From contig MU623369.1 of the NCBI GenBank assembly GCA_025201765.1, forward strand, positions 1 to 64,000: a stretch of DNA of 64,000 bases. Reading direction: 5' to 3'. Shown in pieces: positions 34,946-45,785 of this stretch. The first letter of the stretch is position 1, and each line of letters begins with the position of its first letter. Origin of the DNA: Daldinia sp. FL1419 (lineage: Eukaryota; Ascomycota; Sordariomycetes; Xylariales; Hypoxylaceae). A program made the translations under genes and the position numbers. The notes beneath the pieces are model-generated. The model was given only the letters and a program-made list of their open reading frames with translations. It made no database searches and was not told where the DNA came from.

Positions 34946-37900
34946 GAGGACTTCAAAGATGGAGGGTAGAGGCTTGATAAATGATAGGTTGTCGGTAGCG
35001 GCCGGGATATGCAGTGACAATGTTGGATAACCTCTTTCAGACGGAAAGCCAAGGCTAGATCCGCTTTTCAACGAATCAGTGCCGTAATTCTTAGCCCCCA
35101 AGTCCAATAAATAATAAGATTCGCATTATCCTCGAGAATCTTCCTACACGATGCATCTGACAAATAAACCCCTGCTTATAGCCCTGCTCCAATAAATCAG
35201 CTACAACGGTCCGAATAGAAGAGATATCTCCATAATTCACAATTCATAACCTCATTCATACAGTAATAAAGACGAGAGACGTAGTACAAACAACAAAGCC
35301 CACCAACAACAAATGTAGTGCAACGTCGGGTTGGTAAACTAACTGAATCTGAGACTGCATAACTCTTACTCGCATAGAGCGGAATTCAAACCCGAGTCGA
35401 ACATCCGCGTCTTAAAGCGGGAGTGGCTTAACCGAGGCTTGATAAAACTCGAAAAGGAGATGATCGTATGCATACATGTAAGATCAAGGTTCCATTGGCT
35501 CGACATATTACATCCCAACCACATCACAACAGCTCGCGGTACCAACTTCTTGGCCTATCCAAATGTCCCTTGCTCGCATTGCCACTATAGCAATGCCACT
35601 GTCTTGTCGTAGGCTTGGTATCATAGTAGTTGAGGATAACAGAAGATATGATCTAGTTCTGTTACATTGCAGGCCAATAATGGTACCCTATTATTTAGTG
35701 GCGCGTATTGCTCCAACTGTATAACCATAGTTATGATGAGAAGTCTAACTAAAACGTGCCTCAATAATTATATGCTAGACCCATCACCATGTTGTACAGA
35801 AGAACATGCAGTAAGCTTAACGGTGACACTACCAGATCACCACGGGAGGAACCGCAAACAAGAAGAACCCATCCAGTGTTATGTACCCATCAGCCTCCCA
35901 GTCCACGAGGACGCCCCACTAGCAAGGATCGAATCACCTTCGGATTGAGACGGCGGAGGATTTATATGTTACACTCTAGAGGCGTATACATGAATCCTTC
36001 GGACATCGACCCATGAATTAATTTGACGGGAAGATGAAGAAATCCGCTACTTGTGTTGCTACCCTCCAAAACCAGCGCATCGGCAAACTGCCTGCCATGT
36101 ACATTACCGCCCGTAATGGTAGACGTATCCGAAGAACCTATTAGAAAGCGTGGCAGGTTTCCGGATGCAATGCGACAACTGTGGCGTTTCTTACCTACGT
36201 CGAGGAAGCAAGAATAGTAGATTATTATCTTGCGATCGCAGGAGATATCGTTTCGGTGGCTTGCCAACGATGGTCACCCCTAATCGCGCCAATATAGCCA
36301 AGATATCCGAAAGATCTCGATTCTCCTGCCTAGAGAAGTGAACCCCAAAAATATCCTACGGAACGGGTGGGCGGCAAACACATGCGGAGCAGATTTATTC
36401 TATTCAGCTGGTTCATGTTCACCGTGGAATCCGAGGTTTACTCGCCCTGCCCCTGATTTCAACGGCCAAGTAAAAGAGGCATGTATTTCGATTGCATTTC
36501 CAATGTTACTACATACCTCAATGATAGGGCCTGTCCGAGCCCGATGATTAGCATGAGCAGGGCGTATCTGGGCTATTGGCTTTGTCTACAATTTGTCGAT
36601 TATTCTTGACAAAGGCAGAGGGAGTATGTTATCGCAGGTGCGCGTAAGATGCGTGTCGACGAGCGCGGACACGGCGCATCCATATTTGGAATGAGGCGCT
36701 GAAACTCCGCATATTAATTAATCAACCATAATGGGGGGTAGCGAGTGCTGAAATAGAAAAGCAAATGGCTCAGCCTCAGGCCAGAACCCCCTCGAGCCGG
36801 CTTCACCAGGCGTCCACTGTCGGATCATGCTCCAGGGACACTTAGGATGAGTTTCCCTAGGCTTAAGCCACCCAGTTGCGCGGAGAGAGCGCCTACTCGT
36901 CATTCAATTTGCTATCAACCTCTTATGTAGGCACCTCCCAAGTACTCAATATAAGATTTAGCTCGGATGAGCGGCTGCTTTGGCTGAATCCTTGGGTGCT
37001 AGGCAATGAAGAGACAAGAAACCGTCCGACGCCATCTCGTATGGCCATATAGGGGGGCATATTCATCGAATGACGATGAATAGAAATGGGGGCACGTCAG
37101 ACAGAAAAGAAAATCTCGGCTTGATACCCAGGGCTTTAAAACGACTACGTAAAGTGCTTATAGTATACATGTGATTGTAGTTTACGGAGGTGAAGACGAT
37201 CATTGCCAACCATAAGGGTCACCACATCGTCGTATTTCTAGACGCTGTGGCTTCTCTTAATGCATATGTCGTACTCGGACATGAAGCTTCCTTAGGGTAA
37301 CCTTATTGTGCAATTCACATTAGTTAGGTAGAACTATCATATGCATTTTGACAATGAAACTCCAAAGCCCTCATCCCTCTTAGGTGTTACTACCGATTAG
37401 ACAGCTAGGCAAATATAACAAAAAGCCACCCTTAAGGTGAAGTCTATACTGACGAGACTATGAGGAAGGTTAGCTACTGAATATTCGGATGTCTTTGGGA
37501 TGGTAGTAGGAGTTGAATCGTAGTCCGAAGCATTGAATAGCCGGTATTATATGTGCGATAGCGTCTACGCGGTTTCTTCATATTGCAATAGACATTTTAG
37601 ATTTACCGTATTCAGATATCACTAACCTGGTGGATATGAGATTATTAGGACAACAATTGGGATGAATTGGCAAATAGTGTACTACCTAGTAGCCTTAGAT
37701 ACTTCAAATCTTAGATCGCTGACGCTCACTCTCCGTAGCCCCTTTTCTTCTTCCTTAAACGAGTGTAATTGTCTTCAACTCCCATTTGTCTAAGCATTAA
37801 TATTAGACCTCACCATAGTATCCATGGGTACCTAGATATCAACTCTACAATGCTTCCGTGAACTTCCACTAATAAATTAGAAGTTCCTATCGTATGCACT

Positions 37901-39256
37901 CAGAGCAGTGAAATAGTCTCATGCCCTTGCGTCAGTCTCGGTGTCAAAGTCGAGCTCGAAAGGCTCATATGGCAAAGTCCATTTTCCTTCCACTTTTCTC
38001 GACGTCTTCTTTTCTCTAAGCCCATCGATCATAATCTTCATATCATGCCTCACCCCGACTTACATACTTACATAGGTACATGCACATTCTCGATAGGATT
38101 GTTGGGTTTCTAGACTTGTACAATATATAGAAAAAAGGGCTTTCTCTATATACAGGAGCTCCATAGTCTTCATATATAGTGTTACTCACGGAACAGCGAT
38201 GTTGTTCCCTCGCTTCTTGATCCGCCTCGTGACAAGGATACCTCGTACTGTAATTCCGGCAGTCCCATATTCCGTTAATACAGCAACCTGTGATAAAGGC
38301 TTATGATATTCAATCTTTTAGGACCGACCATGACATTAGAATTGAGCAGTTCTCAAGTAAAGCTTCGATAGAACTAATAGGGTGAATATCACAAGAGGTT
38401 GTAGAGGAGTACAAGTCCAGGCGAATGAAATAAAGGGTGCCTATGAACGATGCCTAGGTACCTAGAGACCATCTTGATTAGTTCAATTTAACTCACTGAA
38501 ACCTACTCCAGAACGTAGTCGGTCTCATAATGCTTTAAGATCTCCTATATGATGGAGCGATTGGTATAGGTTAAGAAGTATTGGCTATGTGACTCCCAGG
38601 CTGACTACATACAGATGCTTAAAACTGGCACGTCGAGAGAAGTAGCTTAGACCATGTCTGCTTTTAGTCTTACAGAAGTAATCCCCGGAAATTTCTATAC
38701 TAATTATCGCATTACCCTTCCTTACAGTTACCACCCCTTTCTGTCACTTACGTTTCATCACCTACCTATTTGTCTCATACACCCTTCATTCTTCCTTATG
38801 GACAGCAAATAGTTAGTGATGCTAGTAAAAGCATGAGCAATCCGCTATCGTGCTATCCTTACTCTAGGAGGCCTCTGTTTGTGACTTATTTCCTAGTAGA
38901 GTAAAAGGTATTGCACTTCTATTAGACGATTGGGGGTTGTGCAACGGAGAAAGCATTACGGCTTCCAACAGCGAGGGAGACGAGGCTGCTAGGACAAGCT
39001 GGCAACGGGAAAGATGAAGGGAAATAGAAAAGGAGAGTTTGCCTAATAAGTGCCGTTATTTTATTCTAATACTACCTACCTCTGAATATTTCTTATTCTA
39101 CAATTAATCTTTTTATTAACGCTATATGCTTTATACACTCTGAGGCTTATTCCATGACTTAAATAGAACACAAGGCTCTACGTGCATAATATACATTGAA
39201 CCCCTATTATCGGCATTCATGCGGCTTGAATTAAAGATGCCTTGTTGTACCAATGA
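34946..39256. other. ORF-poor 4.3 kb intergenic region
   Basis: No gene is supported. Weak frames at 35667-35948 and 35962-36267 show no domain. From 36,904 to about 39,216 there is no frame of 60 codons on either strand even allowing TTG and GTG starts. A decayed tRNA-like segment lies near 35376-35450. The segment 36525-36620, read on the minus strand, has ctcggacaggccct and tctgcctttg, resembling the precursor gene's 5' leader near 32970-33025; this may be chance. Confidence 0.45.
35376..35452 (-). pseudogene. Possible decayed tRNA(Leu)-like sequence
   Basis: On the minus strand the order is a D-arm-like ctcggttaagcc, an anticodon-arm-like ccgctttaagacgcgg, a variable-arm segment, and a T-arm/B-box-like gggtttgaattcc. 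The order matches a type II (Leu) tRNA with a TAA-like anticodon, but the anticodon loop is too long and acceptor ends do not pair clearly. It is at best a pseudo-tRNA or tRNA-derived fragment. Confidence 0.28.
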
Positions 39257-39841
39257 ATGACCCCAAGTTTTGCATCACGGCATAGAGAAGACGATACATA
39301 CGGTCCTAGAGACCTTGACTCGATATATCTGAAGTCGAAGAGATATTTAGGGGCCATGCAAAAGTACCTTAAGTTATTAGCCGCATATTGGGTTGGAAAT
39401 TCTCGTAAAACCGACAACGAGAATGATTATACCATGAAATTAAACATGGCTCAGGGTAAGGATAAAGCGAAACACGATATCCTACATGAATTTGGCCACG
39501 CGCCGGGACTCAACCACGAGCACCAACACCCCGACTGTAAAATCATATTCGATCGTTCTGCGTTGAGAAACCAAGGGTTAGAGGACTTCGAAATCCAACG
39601 GGACTATGAGAAGAAAAATGTCGTTGGTGCTATGGTTATACCTCATGACGTCCGCTCCATCATGCATTACTCCGTTGTCCCAAAAATAGTGAAAAATCTC
39701 AGTACGGAAATCCCACACAACGATGTCTTATCAGATGGTGACAAGGAAATTCTTATGACGTTATATCCAGCCATTGGAGCCTGTACCTGTCACCAAGCCC
39801 CCCATGATCCCACGAGTGGCATCTCTCCTAGTTATTTCTAG
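39257..39841 (+). CDS. Astacin-like zinc metalloprotease, possibly 5'-truncated
   Basis: An intronless frame of 194 residues. The zinc-binding consensus HExxHxxGxxH is present as HEFGHAPGLNHEH (about residues 77-89), followed by a Met-turn-like SIMHYS at about 134-139 with the Tyr that ligands zinc in astacins, and a final DKEILMTLYP. The protease is thus of the M12A astacin type, which cleaves secreted proteins. The usual signal peptide and N-terminal half of the catalytic domain are missing or unrecognisable, so the gene may be truncated or have upstream exons that I cannot identify. A second ATG sits four bases upstream in another frame. Confidence 0.72.
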   Translation: MTPSFASRHREDDTYGPRDLDSIYLKSKRYLGAMQKYLKLLAAYWVGNSRKTDNENDYTMKLNMAQGKDKAKHDILHEFGHAPGLNHEHQHPDCKIIFDRSALRNQGLEDFEIQRDYEKKNVVGAMVIPHDVRSIMHYSVVPKIVKNLSTEIPHNDVLSDGDKEILMTLYPAIGACTCHQAPHDPTSGISPSYF

Positions 39842-40816
39842 ACTCTTTTGGGTAGTCTAAATTGTAAATATTCCTTTAATTAATCGATTTATTAGTAGCT
39901 CTTCATATACTCCTTAATTGTCTGGCTTGTTACGTGATTCTTCTTAAAGGCCCTGCCGACTAGGTATATTACAAAGTATGGGATAATGTTCTACATCTAC
40001 TCAGTTATTTATTAGTCGTTTTAAAGTCTTAAGCTGAAGAAAACAAGCTAATATATTATTATTGGGTACTAGTGAGAATTATCGGTTTCATTCAATGGAA
40101 TCACATTCACGCATATGGGAATCATGAAACATTGTAGTTATAATACCTACGGAGAGTTCGACAGTTAACAGGCTATCTTGAGAGATCAGCGGGGGATAGA
40201 GTGTATATCTTATACCTTATCATTGGCGATAAGGGGGGATAAATCTACTGGAGGACGACTATTTACCCCTATTATCTTGGCGGGGAAGACTGTATCGTCT
40301 ATATGTATAACCTAGGTGACTTATTAGACTGCAACATCCCCTTACATAACTTTTCTACATACCTCTTATCGTTCAACCTGATAGGTTCCCAGACTAGGTA
40401 CATACCTAACATATATGTATGCTGCATGTAACTATCTCCTAACTCGCAAACCTTATCTTCCCTGCCGCCGCTAATGACGCAGCCGAGAACGATGATGAGC
40501 GGAGAAAACGCTCACTTGTCGCCTTCGAGCCCGAGATATCTCCTGCTCTGCGTTTTCTCTCCCAATCCGCTTGGTGGAACTGCTATATTCTTGGAGTAAC
40601 CTGGCCAAGTTGAAACTAGCCTCTTTCTCGCGAAACGGGATGCGGCCGAAAACGGTGTTAACGATCAACGACCTGTGATGCGTATATCTGGACGTCTAGC
40701 TGCTTTCAATTCTAATAATTCTAATCAAGTATTACGATGTGAATAAGACGTCGGTTTCACTTCGAGTTCTCTGTTCATAATAGCATCACTAAAAATACGA
40801 CTTTGCCCATTGCAGT
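39842..40816. other. Intergenic, nothing recognised
   Basis: About 975 bp of AT-leaning sequence, without a supported gene; the minus frame at 40471-40668 has no domain. Confidence 0.45.
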
Positions 40817-42193
40817 ATGGTGACCTCTACGATGTTTGGAGAGGAGCCTGAGCAGGTATGTGGGCGAACAAACCCGGGGTACAAGATTTTGTGGGGGTTG
40901 GGTAGTGATTGCGCTTCTACAACCAAGGCCTATTGGGGTAGGATCTCTTCTCAAGATCACTTCAAAGAGTTTGTCTATGCTGGCACATTTGCACTCGTAC
41001 TGTTCTCCACCATCTTGGTCTACGCAATTCGTAGGCCGAGTGTTGGTAAGAACACTATGCGCCCGTTGACACCTACTACACCAGGACTCGAGAAAGCGAC
41101 GTCGAAAATCAACAATACGCCCGGGAGCCGTGGCCGCGAATGGGGCAAGTGGATTCCGTCCGACTTCCGGATGCCAAAGCCGGATCCATATCCGGACTGG
41201 TCGGTCGAGCATACCAAGCCGCTCCCGTACAGGCCGTTTCGTTATGGACCCAAATATAACGTGACCATGGGACTCCGATCAGTTAAACATGTCGATTGGA
41301 TTGAGCTTGACAACCACTTCCCACGATACCACGCAGATAAAGCGCGACGAATCCAGGAGCGTGGCGATAAGTGCTGCAGGACGGCACCCGAGGCGTACCC
41401 CGCTGCGGTTGAACTACTTGAAGAGCTGGTCGACTACTTGCCGGCGCGGTACCCGTCGCTGTATAAGCGAACGAATATTGGAATTGATAACCTTTGGTCT
41501 GGCGAGAGCTTCGACATCGTAACGCGGCCACTGGCGGAGGATCCCATGCAAATATCAGCGCGTCTGGTGCAAGACGATCTAGCGATCATGATTGAGAAAG
41601 CGGATGGTCAATATTATCTCCTAGCAGGCGCAATCTTATTGCCAGGCTTTTGGCGACTGGAAGACAAGTACGGCATGGCTCTGCCGGAGATCCATACATC
41701 CGGAGACGTACCACAGTTTCGAGAAAAGCTCGAAAAAGGGATGCTTAACTTCTTCCGCCGTCTCCGGCCGGACGAGATGGTGGCGCGTAATAATTACTTC
41801 TTCCAAGTAGACAGCGACCTAGGATGGTCGTGGAGTATCGGATCGGAAGATGCGCCGGAGGCGAGTTGGAACACCGCGGAGAAGAATCGAGCGGTTGAGC
41901 ACCATTACTTCCGTTCTGAAAGACAGACGCTACGACGATTGCCCCGCACAGGCGGCGTAGTATTTACAATTCGAACATATTTCCATCCCATCACAGAGGT
42001 CGCCGAGGAAGATTACGTACCGGGACGGTTAGCGAGCGCGATAAGAAGCTGGGGAGATGATGTAAGTCGGTACAAAGGAAAGGAGAGGTATGGGGATGTG
42101 TTATTAGAGTACTTGGATAAAAAGCACGAGGAACAGATAGCAAGGGGTTTGGATCTCAGTCGTGAAGATGAGGTTCGAGCGTATCCATACTAG
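40817..42193 (+). CDS. DUF3445 (heme-dependent oxidative N-demethylase-like) membrane protein
   Basis: An intronless gene of 458 residues. After an N-terminal segment and a transmembrane helix at about 54-74 (FKEFVYAGTFALVLFSTILVYAI), a cytosolic DUF3445/HRQ domain follows: PYRPFRYGPKYNVTMGLRSVKHVDWIELD, YHADKARRIQERG, DIVTRPLAEDPMQISARLVQDDLAIMIEK, LLAGAILLPGFWRLEDKYGM, EIHTSGDVPQFREKLEKGM, NNYFFQVDSDLGWSWSIGSEDAP, LYLR-type SERQTLRRLPRTGGVVFTIRTYFHPI. In bacteria and fungi this domain is linked to heme-dependent oxidative N-demethylases; the fungal substrate is unknown. The start at 40817 is the first ATG of the open frame. Confidence 0.88.
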   Translation: MVTSTMFGEEPEQVCGRTNPGYKILWGLGSDCASTTKAYWGRISSQDHFKEFVYAGTFALVLFSTILVYAIRRPSVGKNTMRPLTPTTPGLEKATSKINNTPGSRGREWGKWIPSDFRMPKPDPYPDWSVEHTKPLPYRPFRYGPKYNVTMGLRSVKHVDWIELDNHFPRYHADKARRIQERGDKCCRTAPEAYPAAVELLEELVDYLPARYPSLYKRTNIGIDNLWSGESFDIVTRPLAEDPMQISARLVQDDLAIMIEKADGQYYLLAGAILLPGFWRLEDKYGMALPEIHTSGDVPQFREKLEKGMLNFFRRLRPDEMVARNNYFFQVDSDLGWSWSIGSEDAPEASWNTAEKNRAVEHHYFRSERQTLRRLPRTGGVVFTIRTYFHPITEVAEEDYVPGRLASAIRSWGDDVSRYKGKERYGDVLLEYLDKKHEEQIARGLDLSREDEVRAYPY

Positions 42194-42797
42194 GACCCAA
42201 TTGCGTACCTCGCTCTAATCCTCGAATCGAGTAATTTTTATTATTATCGAGAAACATTATGCATTCATCGTAATCGGAATTACAACACACTTCCACGTTG
42301 ACTAGGTAGTAGGTATAAAATCCTATACTTTTTAAATCAGCGTTGAATTTGGCAAGTTGAGGTTCTAAATTATGGTAGTTAGTGAGTTAGAAATAAATAA
42401 ATAAGTTTAAGGGGAAATGAATAGTTAGCTAGGTAGGTTTATGCAACAATCGATGCCGCATAGTAGAAATGACAGCATTATCGGAAGAACGCAGTCCCCT
42501 GCGCCGTTACGCAACCTTTTAGAAGCTGCAGCCGCGGGTTTGCCCTCTTGCGCAGGTGCCCAGGTGCCCAGGTGGCTTCTAATCCACCATCCCGCTACTG
42601 TACAAACTTACCTACCTCTAGTTGCCTACCTATAAGGTATCTTACCTACCTAGCTTCAAACTTAGAGCTTCAACTACAGCCATACAACCAAAAAGCGTCG
42701 AGTTCAAACTCGATCATAGTCATGTTTAATTGATCCAATACTTCCCTCTCATAATAAATAACGCAATTATAAAGTCAGATAACATAAACCGCCCCGA
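42194..42797. other. Intergenic/promoter region of TVP23
   Basis: About 600 bp. It has a 9-bp direct repeat caggtgccc at about 42556-42574 and no gene. Confidence 0.4.
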
Positions 42798-43556
42798 ATG
42801 GAATCAGCGCCGCCCCAGCAGGGCGTGCTGAGCTGGCGCCTCAGTTCGCATCCCATCACGCTGCTAACTTTTCTCGCATTCCGCATCTGTAAGTCGCCAG
42901 CTTTTTATATGCCTTCCCTTACGTCCCTGATCAAAATATAGTAAATTGATGTAGTTAGAGTATATAAAACTAACACAAGACTCTTTGTCTAGCGTCGCTC
43001 CTCGTATATCTCTTCGGCGTCATCCTTACGGATAACATGGTACTCATCTTTATCATCACGATCCTCCTACTAGCTGCCGATTTCTACTACCTGAAGAATA
43101 TCGCCGGACGGCGATTAGTTGGCCTGCGCTGGTGGAACGAGGTTGACCCGTCCACCGGCGACAGCCGCTGGGTGTTCGAAAGCAGCGACCCGGCCGTTCG
43201 CACCATCAACGCTACTGATAGCCGCTTCTTCTGGCTTGCCATTTACGCGCAGCCTGTGCTATGGGTTGCCCTCGCTATATTGGCCTTTGTGCGCCTTAAG
43301 TTTATGTGGCTGCCTCTTGTTGGTAAGTTTCCCGCGGCGGAATGATGGTGAGGGAAAGGAAGAGAAAGGAAAGCTAACAGTTTGCCAAACAGCCATTGCG
43401 CTCTCCCTGACGATTACCAACTCCCTCGCCTTCTCGCGCTGCGACAAGTTCAGCCAAGCATCTAACATTGCAGGCAGTGCTCTCTACTCGGGCAATATCG
43501 CAGGCAACCTCGCAAGCAATATGGTCGGTCGCTTGTTCACCTTTGGTCGATCGTGA
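42798..43556 (+). CDS. tvp23: Golgi membrane protein TVP23
   Basis: Three exons (42798-42888, 42993-43322, 43393-43556) give about 194 residues; introns are 104 and 70 nt. The protein has four hydrophobic helices and the TVP23/FAM18 core: SSHPITLLTFLAFRISSLLVYLFG, FIITILLLAADFYYLKNIAGRRLVGLRWWNEVD, SDSRFFWLAIYAQPVLWVALAIL and LPLVAIALSLTITNSLAFSRCDKF. TVP23 proteins reside in late Golgi vesicles and assist membrane traffic. Length is usual for the family. Confidence 0.94.
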
Positions 43557-44439
43557 TCTACCATCCCACTCAGAACCCAGAAAATCGAACGTGTTGAATG
43601 GAAAAGAAGGACTTACCCGGATATTTTTGATACCAGCTCGAAAGGTAGCAGGTCTTTTACTGCTTGTCATAGTGTATTTCTGTCTATTGTAGCAGACTTC
43701 GGGCCAAGAGCCTGGTGTAATATCATAGTATTTATGATTTGACGACATCGAAGAATATTTGCAAAGAGATATACAAGTAACTTCTATTCATAAGCCATGA
43801 GGTGGGGGATGTCAGTCTTTCATGATGGCAATCGGAATAGATGAATTGCTGTTAGGCCACTGCTAATAGTATACCATACCATAACCCGTACAACTTGATA
43901 TCGCTACTCGTAACGACCTAGGTACCTATCGACTCTATGAACAACTACGCTTTCATATCACGGGCGTAACCATAGTTCAGGTGGAGGCTGACCTCACGGC
44001 AGTATGACTTCTAGAGTTTATTTAAGCCACCATGATGATTCCCAATTACTCACTTATAAACAGTTAAATAATCCAGTAGATTCATATATATACAAGCCAA
44101 TTAGACTTGAAGCCCCCACGTCACCTCTACCCATCTCAAAACCTCAGAGACAGACATACCATATCGTCCCTCGATTCAGTCCAACTCGAATAGCCTTTCC
44201 TCCCCTTAACATGCTACACGGGGTATATAGGAGTAACGAAAGTATAAAGTCATATACGCGTAAGGGAGTAATTTTTCTCTTGCCTGCTCTCTCGCTCGTT
44301 CTCACTTATTCTCATATATACCACTACCACCACATACATAAATAATTAGTATGATATAAGACCCGTGAGAACTCTGACACCGCTTGGAAAACATCAGGGA
44401 TTTAGCACAACATCACTACGGTATTATAGCTAGCCGTCA
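43557..44439. other. Convergent 3' intergenic region
   Basis: About 880 bp between convergent genes. No supported gene. A ctaggtacctatcg palindromic motif is at about 43919-43932. Confidence 0.45.
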
Positions 44440-45785
44440 TTACGATTGGTGTGTCGCGCGGCTGTTTCGCCCCGCGTCCTCAATCGCTGCGTCCAGGTGT
44501 CGTTCCTCTTCTTCCAAATGCCGTATTTCTTCCTCCGTCATACCCTCTTCGATTAGATGCGCGTAGCGAGACTGGAACGGCGGTGTTGTCGTACTAGGAC
44601 GCCCGGCGGATGCTAGGTCTGACTGGCTATTTGCAGCAAATGCTGCTCCTGGGGGTAGTGGTGGCGATGATGCACGATCTGAGTACGGCGCGTAAGACGA
44701 ATCGTCAGGGCGTACCATGCTATCGCGTTGGTCGTGTATGCGTCCGTTATGATCAGGTGGAAACGCTGAGCGTGGTGACGATTCCGACATATTAACGGCC
44801 TCCTTATCCGCGATCATAGCATGCGAACCCGAGGCCGTCGTGTAGTCCGTGCCGCCTACGCGCTCGCTGTTGTTACGACGCCGTAGACAGAAGAACCACA
44901 CCAAAGCCACAACGATAATAATAACTCCGACGGCGCAGCCTACCGCAATTCCTACAATAGCACCGGTACTCAGCCCTCGGCGAGCAGAAGACGCATCCGA
45001 AGCCGGTTGAACCGACGCATCCGCAGCAGACGTTGCTGTAACCGTCGACGTCCCGGTGCTTTCGCTCGCAGACCCTTTGATATCCTCCTGAAACGCCGGC
45101 TTTGAATCTGTCTCGGTATCTTGAATAAGACGGCTAGCTATATCAAATCCTTCAGAATAAGTAACGGCAAGGACCTGACTAAAACTGCTACCGCTAGATG
45201 TAGTATTTTCCCACTGAATTTCGTAGTATAAAGGCTGCATAAGATTATCGCCGTAAGTGGTTTTGAGATCTCCAGTAAGCATAAGAGTCATGCTTTCATT
45301 CGTTGCTATTTCATATCATTAGCATTACGGACTCAAATAGCAAACAGATTATGCGGCATACCCGGGAAATAGCTTGGTGGAAGCATCGACCGATCTTGTC
45401 TTCCTATTACTACCCGCCCGTCTAGAGGAGAACCCGCGCTGGTACCCGTTTGGCCTACATTATCCTCCATCTTTCCTATCGCAACAGTGGCCCTAGTATC
45501 ATAACGCTTAAGATAGATGGCGCTGACGTTCAGCTCTCTAATACCTTGCCCTTTGTTAAAATGTATGACCTGGTCCGTCCCTTCAGGTCTGTAAACAGGA
45601 GGCGTCGGAAGAGTTTGCATTTGAATTACTAAATTCGGGGAAGATCCCATCGTCGCCGTTCCCGTGTCCATCCCGCCAGTCGATGCCGGCGAAGGTCCGC
45701 CAGCAGTACGGGACGCATCGTCTTCCGCTCCCACCAACCCTACTAAAGAGGCCAGGATCCCGAATCTCGAGGCATCGAGCCGCAT
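44440..45785 (-). CDS. Single-pass surface protein, Mid2/WSC-sensor-like
   Basis: Two exons (45785-45362, 45305-44440) give about 429 residues; the 56-nt intron (gtatgc...gctaatg...atag) joins YFPG to ATNESMTLM. It has a signal peptide (FGILASLVGLVGA), an ectodomain of about 260 residues with an N-terminal half that I do not recognise, then a Ser/Thr/Ala-rich juxtamembrane stretch (SASESTGTSTVTATSAADAS), one helix, GAIVGIAVGCAVGVIIIVVALVWFF, followed by CLRRR, and a cytosolic tail rich in Ser, Pro and Asp that ends in an acidic coiled coil (EEEIRHLEEEERHLDAAIEDA). This layout resembles fungal Mid2-like stress sensors, but no WSC or Cys-rich domain is present. Confidence 0.8.
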
